In this document: one piece after another, positions 7,011 through 11,063 of the stretch | How the letters are laid out: every line of letters begins with the position of its first letter | Numbering within the stretch: the first letter of the stretch is position 1 | Source: JABAAE01 sp036336715 | GTDB lineage: Bacteria; Planctomycetota; Planctomycetia; Pirellulales; Pirellulaceae | Assembly (NCBI GenBank): GCA_036336715.1 | Contig: JAYZFP010000115.1 | Span: 1-11,063 of the forward strand | Length of the DNA: 11,063 bases | Direction: 5' to 3' | Made by a program: the position numbers and the translations under genes | The notes under the pieces: generated by a model | What the model was told of the DNA's origin: nothing | What the model saw: only the letters and a program-made list of their open reading frames with translations | The model's database searches: none

Positions 7011-8126
7011 GTGCAGAACTTTACCGATCGGGAGAGGATCCTGCTGGCCCCCTACGCTGTCAGGAGCGAGAATAGCCGCGGACGGAAATACGCTGAACCG
7101 ATCCAGGAGTACCGGAGTCCGTTCCAGCGGGATCGGGATCGCATTTTGCACAGTTCGGCGTATCGGCGTCTCAGTGGAAAGATGCAGGTTTTTACCGGTG
7201 AGATGGGGGACTACCATCGCACCCGTTTGACCCACACCCAGGAAGTGGCAAGCATCGCGAGGACCATCGGCCGTGTTCTGCGTCTGAATGAGGACCTGGT
7301 CGAGGCTCTTGCGCTTTGTCACGATATTGGGCACCCACCTTACGGCCATGCCGGCGAGGATGCCCTCGCACAATGCATGGAGGAAATCGGGGGGTTCTCG
7401 CACAATCAGTTCGGCTTGACGATCGTTGAAGAGATCGAAATTCGCAATCCGGAATACGACGGGCTCAATCTGTCACTGGAAATCTTGGAGGGACAAACTG
7501 CCCGCATCGACAAGTCGGCATCCGGTCCCCGTCCGCCCCTGGAAGTCCAGTTGGTGGACGCGGCTGACAGCATGACCTATGACGCACACGATGTGGATGA
7601 TGCCCTGAAACTGAAACTGGTTGAGATTGGGGATTTTCAGGAAATCAACCTGGTGCGGGAGTCGCTCGAATTCGTGAAAAGAAAATTCAGTGGTCTGGAT
7701 TCTGGCATGCAAAGAAAGGCTCTCGCGCATCGGTTGCTGGATGTCCAGGTGAACGATCTTCTTGAAACCACCAGCCTCGCGTTGGCGGACCACGGCTTTC
7801 AAAGTGTGGAGGAGGTGACGGCGTCGCGTTACCTGATTGAATCAAGTGACGAGTTGCGTGAGAAAAAAAAGGAGTTGGAGTCCTTTCTTTATGATCGTGT
7901 GTACCGGCATGAGCGATTGATTGCGATGCGGAAAAAAGCGCAGGCCCGCATCCGGGAACTTTATCACATTTACGTACAATCCCCGGAGAAATTCCCGGAA
8001 AAGTACTCTCTGCGAGCCGGCAAAATCGGTACAAAACGTATGGCCGGCGAATACATCGCAGGTATGACAGACCGCTTTTTCGAACAAACCTTTGAGCGAA
8101 TTACGGGACAGCGGATTCAGGGCTAG
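7011..8126 (+). CDS. dgt: dGTPase-family HD-domain triphosphohydrolase (type 2)
   Basis: Enzymes of this family hydrolyse dGTP, and in some members other dNTPs, to the nucleoside and triphosphate, so they tune the dNTP pool. At 371 aa it fits the shorter type-2 deoxyguanosinetriphosphate triphosphohydrolase-like proteins rather than the ~500-aa E. coli Dgt. RDRDRILHSSAYRRLSGKMQV (40-60) is the classic N-terminal signature. The HD metal site is complete: H75 (RLTHTQEVA), H104-D105 (LCHDIGHPPYGHAGE) and D186 (LVDAADSMTYDAHDVDDAL). The C-terminal half is helical. The start is GTG at 7011: AGGGAGG (6996-7002) lies eight bases upstream, and the nearby ATG at 7006 is in a different frame that does not encode this protein. 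The gene follows the aldolase terminator closely, so its promoter must overlap that region or the terminator leaks. Exact nucleotide preference cannot be read from the sequence. Confidence 0.93.
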   Translation: MQNFTDRERILLAPYAVRSENSRGRKYAEPIQEYRSPFQRDRDRILHSSAYRRLSGKMQVFTGEMGDYHRTRLTHTQEVASIARTIGRVLRLNEDLVEALALCHDIGHPPYGHAGEDALAQCMEEIGGFSHNQFGLTIVEEIEIRNPEYDGLNLSLEILEGQTARIDKSASGPRPPLEVQLVDAADSMTYDAHDVDDALKLKLVEIGDFQEINLVRESLEFVKRKFSGLDSGMQRKALAHRLLDVQVNDLLETTSLALADHGFQSVEEVTASRYLIESSDELREKKKELESFLYDRVYRHERLIAMRKKAQARIRELYHIYVQSPEKFPEKYSLRAGKIGTKRMAGEYIAGMTDRFFEQTFERITGQRIQG

Positions 8127-8417
8127 GAATTTGAATTCCATACCTGAATAATGGAGTTAACGGGTGGGCATTTCTCGGGATCCGGTTTTCCACATTTTCT
8201 GGTTGGCAAGATCCCTGCTGACAAGCATTTTGATTACGCTGCTGCCAATGCAAGGGGACGGGGACTCGTCCTGCTGCAAGAGGGTGTGTGCGAATCAGGG
8301 AGTCTCTGGCTCATCACGGTGAAAACGAAATTCATACGCCTCTCGCGAGCCGAAAGACGCGGGAGCGGCAAACTATCATATTTTCCCGTTTCATTTTTCT
8401 CACCGTAATCATTTATC

Positions 8418-9422
8418 ATGGCTATCTGGATTCTTAGGGGAGTCTTTCTCTTTATTGCTCTCGGTGTTGGAACATCGATTGCGTTTCAACAAAATGTTTT
8501 CTGGACCATTCCACTGGTCCTGCTGTTGGCGATGATTGTCATCCTGCTGGATATGATCATGCCCAAAAAGAAGGTGGAAGTCGTTTCCAGCGTCTACTTT
8601 GGCGTGTTTATTGGCCTGCTGATGACCGCCATGCTCCAGCTGATCATGAAACCGCGGTGGGAAATGCTCGAGGTCAAGGGTCCCATTCCGCAATATTTCG
8701 ACATCGTCGTAATGCCCCTGCTTTGCTACGTCTGCGTAAGTGTTCTGTTTCAGACGCAGGAGGATTTCCGCTTCATTATTCCCTACATCGAATTCCAGAA
8801 GGATGTCAAAGGAAACAAACCCTACCTGCTGGATACGTCTGTCGTAATCGATGGCCGAATTGCTGATTTGATGGAAACCGGAATCGTTGAAAACCAGTTG
8901 ATCATGCCCAGGTTCGTGCTCGCGGAATTACAGGGGATTGCCGACAGCAGTGATAAACTCAAACGTTCACGCGGGAGGCGTGGACTGGACATTCTCAACC
9001 GGTTGCGGAACGATGACGACGTGGAGTTCCGGATTTACGAAAGGGATCTTCCCGAGAGTGAAGGCCAGCCAGTGGATATGAAACTGGTTCTGCTTGCCAG
9101 TCACCTGGACGCCAAGGTGGTCACGGGTGATTACAACCTTAACAAGGTAGCCAAGCTTCACAATGTTCAGGTGATCAACTTGAACGATATCGCCAATTCA
9201 CTGAAACCCATTTTCCTTCCCGGTGAAACGGTTCAGGTGACGGTGGTCAAAACCGGTGAAGAATCGAACCAGGGGATCGGCTACCTGGATGACGGTACGA
9301 TGATTGTGATCGAAAATGGTCGTGAATACGTCGGTAAAAATGTTGAAATCAATGTGACCAGTGTTTTGCAGAAGAGCGCTGGACGGATGATTTTCGGCAA
9401 ATTCACAAAAGTGGTCTGGTAA
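8418..9422 (+). CDS. Membrane-anchored PIN-TRAM domain protein (YacL-like)
   Basis: A 334-aa protein with the architecture of Bacillus YacL: an N-terminal membrane part, a PIN nuclease-like domain and a C-terminal TRAM domain. Four hydrophobic segments are seen at about 4-23, 28-48, 58-77 and 93-111. The PIN domain runs about 135-255 and keeps the acidic quartet: D139 in LLDTSVVIDGRI, E170 in LAELQGIAD, D220 in VDMKLVLLA and D238 in VTGDYNLNKVA. These residues bind Mg/Mn in active PIN ribonucleases, so nuclease activity is plausible but not shown. The TRAM part (about 263-333: LPGETVQVTVVKTGEE, GIGYLDDGTMIVIENGREYVGKNVEINVTSVLQ) is a small beta-barrel that binds RNA in other proteins. The likely role is membrane-tethered RNA processing or decay. 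No good ribosome binding site precedes the ATG. It lies 291 bases after the dGTPase gene. Confidence 0.92.
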   Translation: MAIWILRGVFLFIALGVGTSIAFQQNVFWTIPLVLLLAMIVILLDMIMPKKKVEVVSSVYFGVFIGLLMTAMLQLIMKPRWEMLEVKGPIPQYFDIVVMPLLCYVCVSVLFQTQEDFRFIIPYIEFQKDVKGNKPYLLDTSVVIDGRIADLMETGIVENQLIMPRFVLAELQGIADSSDKLKRSRGRRGLDILNRLRNDDDVEFRIYERDLPESEGQPVDMKLVLLASHLDAKVVTGDYNLNKVAKLHNVQVINLNDIANSLKPIFLPGETVQVTVVKTGEESNQGIGYLDDGTMIVIENGREYVGKNVEINVTSVLQKSAGRMIFGKFTKVVW

Positions 9423-9455
9423 AGGGTCTTCTTCCTCGTTCCACGGTTGGATGCC

Positions 9456-9530
9456 CAGGCCATTGACGCACAGGTCATTGACGCACAGGTCATTGACGCA
9501 CAGTTCTATGACGCACAGTTCTATGATGCA
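9456..9530. repeat. Five tandem 15-base units behind the PIN-TRAM gene
   Basis: The units are CAGGCCATTGACGCA (9456), CAGGTCATTGACGCA (9471), an identical copy (9486), CAGTTCTATGACGCA (9501) and CAGTTCTATGATGCA (9516). There are two sub-types, with the change in the middle of the unit and TGA-GCA-type ends conserved. The array begins 34 bases after the PIN-TRAM stop codon. Read in that gene's frame it would spell AQ[AV]ID three times and then AQFYD. It is a minisatellite by form; a function is not known. Confidence 0.9.
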
Positions 9531-9710
9531 AAGGGCAGGTTTGTCATGAATCTTTGTCAAAAACCTTTGTGACTCTTGATGATGCGTGCCGACGCCTGAT
9601 TAGCCGCGCATCCCTCAAGCCGTGGAAGGTCTGGCCTCGGAAGGCCCTGCTGACGCGACTCCCCTTGTTAGTCGTCCACGAGGTATCCCCTGGGACGATT
9701 ATTCGGAACG

Positions 9711-9752
9711 CCCGGTTTCCTGATTTGTATACCCGGTTTCCTGATTTGTATA
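9711..9752. repeat. Perfect tandem duplication of a 21-base unit
   Basis: The unit begins CCCGGTTTCC and ends TTTGTATA; copies lie at 9711-9731 and 9732-9752 with no mismatch. The lack of divergence suggests a recent duplication or selection. The length is a multiple of three, but no gene over it is convincing. Confidence 0.9.
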
Positions 9753-10196
9753 AAAAGTGCTTCCCTGGAATGGAGCAATGCCAACTGTTTTGGCACTCAG
9801 CGAACTTTTGCTCTCCCTGCGATTTTCGGAACCGCTCTTCCGCACCCTGAAAGAGACGAACGGAAATGGATTTGCGTTGTCCCGCAAGTTTCAACCGGAT
9901 CCATGGGGTTCCGGTGAGGAAGTTTCAGATAAGGAAATCAATTGGTCGGCCCGCGGAATCAGGCTGGATTGGACGCAAAAATCGCCAAGGTAAGCCCACT
10001 GATAAATCGAAATGAAAACTGGTTTTCGGCTCAAAAAACAGGGCAGGTTTTTATTTTATTCAAACTTGTTGAAATCTTTTTTTTTCACTGTTTCAGCCGT
10101 TGCAATCCACTGGATCGGGGACCATCTTAAGGAGCCGAAAACGCGTAGCAGCGAATACCCGCCCGGAGTGGATCGGTTGAGATTCTCGCGCCTTTG

Positions 10197-10211
10197 ATCG
10201 GCCTGGCCGAT
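10197..10211. promoter_or_regulatory. 15-base palindrome, possible operator of the LuxR-type gene
   Basis: ATCGGCC (10197-10203), T, GGCCGAT (10205-10211) is a perfect inverted repeat 59 bases before the regulator ATG at 10271. T[GT]GATCGG also occurs at 10111, 10169 and 10194, the last overlapping the palindrome. LuxR/NarL-type proteins usually bind as dimers to such dyads, so autoregulation is possible. No binding data can be read from sequence. Confidence 0.4.
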
Positions 10212-10270
10212 TGGGTGATTCACCTGAAACATCCACCCAACGACGTAACAGCATGCGAAATGGGATTTCC

Positions 10271-10987
10271 ATGGAAAGATGCAACCTCTACTTCGTTACC
10301 GACCGGGAGTCTCCCGAATTTCCCCTTCGAGCAATGTCCGCTGATTTCGTGGTCATTCGGGTTGCCCGACCGACACTCGACGTCAACTGGTTTGACTGGG
10401 GGCGTTCCGGTTGCCTGGTCTGCGAAACGGCGAACCCGGATTTTGCGATCTCGACGGTGGAGGCACTTCGTTCGAGCTGGATCAATATGCCCACGATTCT
10501 TTACGCGGCTCCAGCTGATGAAGTGCAGGTTGCTTCGTCGCCGGTTTCAGAGAGGGGACGCGGAGGAACTCTTGCGGATCGCGCCGGTTTTTCACCTCCT
10601 TCGCAAATTTCAGATTCCTCGTCACAGTGGAGCAAGTTGGCGAGCCGTACCTGCCAGTTTGCTTTTTCGAGAACATTCGAATGCGGCGAAGATATTTCCG
10701 CTGTCCGGGGAGAAATGCAGGTAGCCCTAGAGCATGACAAAGCGGGGTCACCCAGCCCATTGGAAATTCGCCAGCGATTTGGCAGGTTGGCCAATCAGGA
10801 GCGAAGGGTGCTGGACATGTCTTTGCAGGGGAAATCGAGCAAAGAGATCGCCAGGATTCTCAACATTCGTTACCAGACCGTGGACAAGTACCGTCGAAAT
10901 GCCCTGCATCGAATGAAGGCCAAGAACCTGATCCTGTTGCTCAGGCAACTCTTTGCATCCATGTATCGGAATCCACCAAGCAGCTGA
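10271..10987 (+). CDS. LuxR/FixJ-like transcriptional regulator with degenerate receiver domain
   Basis: The ATG at 10271 is chosen because the first beta-strand of the receiver-like fold (CNLYFVTDRES) begins at once and GGGA lies just upstream; in-frame ATG 10253 and TTG 10211 are possible, giving up to 258 aa. The 238-aa product ends in a LuxR/NarL-type helix-turn-helix (about 170-228): GRLANQERRVLDMSLQGKSSKEIARILNIRYQTVDKYRRNALHRM, with the conserved G, K-E-I-A, T-V and R positions. The N-terminal 1-85 aligns by eye with FixJ receivers: RSGCLVCETANPDFAISTVEAL occupies the place of GCLVLDVRMPxxSGLELxxxL, and NMPTILYAAP the next strand. The phospho-acceptor Asp is Glu (E52), the switch Thr/Ser is lost, and the Lys-Pro of the last loop is not seen; residues 86-145 are unlike a receiver. 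It therefore probably works without phosphorylation. No sensor kinase is adjacent, and the targets are unknown. Confidence 0.85.
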   Translation: MERCNLYFVTDRESPEFPLRAMSADFVVIRVARPTLDVNWFDWGRSGCLVCETANPDFAISTVEALRSSWINMPTILYAAPADEVQVASSPVSERGRGGTLADRAGFSPPSQISDSSSQWSKLASRTCQFAFSRTFECGEDISAVRGEMQVALEHDKAGSPSPLEIRQRFGRLANQERRVLDMSLQGKSSKEIARILNIRYQTVDKYRRNALHRMKAKNLILLLRQLFASMYRNPPSS

Positions 10988-11063
10988 TTTCCGGGAACTT
11001 GATTGGGGCTGGCATGGAAAGGTCTTCGTCCATCGTCATCCAGGGAGGTTTCCTCCGAATTTC

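Larger units (their letters stand above)
9423..10270. other. Long stretch with no convincing gene; holds two tandem repeats
   Basis: About 850 bases separate the PIN-TRAM gene from the LuxR-type regulator. Short frames occur on both strands (for example 9554-9850 plus and 9544-9894 minus), overlapping one another, without ribosome binding sites or recognisable motifs. Near the left end there is a 15-base-period tandem repeat and further on a 21-base tandem duplication, both listed separately. A small stem TGCCAA-CTGTT-TTGGCA lies at 9779-9795 with no T-run. A T-tract at about 10077-10085 has no stem before it. The right end has the palindrome before the regulator gene. I see no clear terminator for the PIN-TRAM gene. 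It may contain a decayed gene or an undetected RNA. Confidence 0.5.

Noticed and set aside
7006..7020. ATG at 7006 as start of the dGTPase gene
   Set aside because: It is in a different frame from the HD-domain protein and is only two bases past the ideal ribosome binding spacing for GTG 7011, which is in frame.
5906..8126. Aldolase and dGTPase genes as one operon
   Set aside because: A 9-bp GC-rich stem with a T-run lies between them at 6950-6976.
8151..8408. Open frame of 85 codons between the dGTPase and PIN-TRAM genes
   Set aside because: It has no ribosome binding site, no recognisable motif and a composition like a random frame. A small hidden gene cannot be excluded, but there is no support for it.
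9456..9530. CRISPR array
   Set aside because: The units are directly adjacent with no unique spacers, and 15 bases is too short for a CRISPR repeat; no cas gene is near.
9451..9549. 32-codon frame from ATG 9451 across the 15-base repeats
   Set aside because: There is no Shine-Dalgarno sequence, and any frame stays open across a repeat whose length is a multiple of three, so openness is no evidence of coding.
9544..9894. 116-codon minus-strand frame over the 21-base duplication
   Set aside because: No ribosome binding site or known domain, and a plus-strand frame of similar length overlaps it. The KSGNR repeat in the product is only the translated duplication.
10077..10086. T-tract as an intrinsic terminator
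   Set aside because: No GC-rich stem precedes it on either strand.
10501..10700. Frameshift that broke the receiver domain of the LuxR-type regulator
   Set aside because: The other two forward frames were read across this part. One has stop codons and neither restores a receiver end with the conserved Lys-Pro, so the degenerate region looks genuine.

Overview
The window reads as a piece of a planctomycete chromosome (class Planctomycetia). This is an inference from gene content: a long secreted protein joining a DUF6797-type N-terminus, a LamG domain and a PVC-type six-bladed-propeller-like region; a VWA-like lipoprotein; a 95-residue protein next to csrA; and a Calvin-cycle-type class II aldolase. 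Genes are loosely packed with long spacers, which also fits that group. No rRNA, tRNA, CRISPR array, insertion sequence or phage gene was found.

Layout. Positions 1-570 (minus) hold the N-terminal part of a VWA-like lipoprotein that runs off the left edge. After a gene-free spacer with small repeats (571-932), a short plus-strand unit encodes a 95-aa uncharacterised protein and the RNA-binding regulator CsrA. A strong two-way terminator (1573-1600) separates csrA from the convergent 964-aa secreted protein (1650-4544, minus). A divergent spacer (4545-4877) leads to an uncharacterised 293-aa lipoprotein (4878-5759, plus). Then come fructose-bisphosphate aldolase (5906-6922) with its own terminator, a dGTPase-family HD phosphohydrolase (7011-8126), and a membrane-anchored PIN-TRAM protein like YacL (8418-9422). 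An 850-base stretch without a convincing gene (9423-10270) carries two tandem repeats. The window ends with an orphan LuxR/FixJ-like regulator whose receiver domain lacks the phospho-acceptor aspartate (10271-10987).

How the genes relate. There is no single coherent pathway. The aldolase (central carbon metabolism), dGTPase (nucleotide pool) and PIN-TRAM protein (probable RNA or nucleic-acid metabolism) are housekeeping-type genes in the same direction, but a terminator and long gaps argue against one operon. The two regulators, CsrA and the LuxR-type protein, each have a sequence feature just upstream that could be an autoregulatory site. I see no clear new defence or mobile system. The points most worth checking are the pseudo-receiver regulator with a palindrome upstream, the CsrA-like site over the csrA ribosome binding site, and the repeats behind the PIN-TRAM gene.
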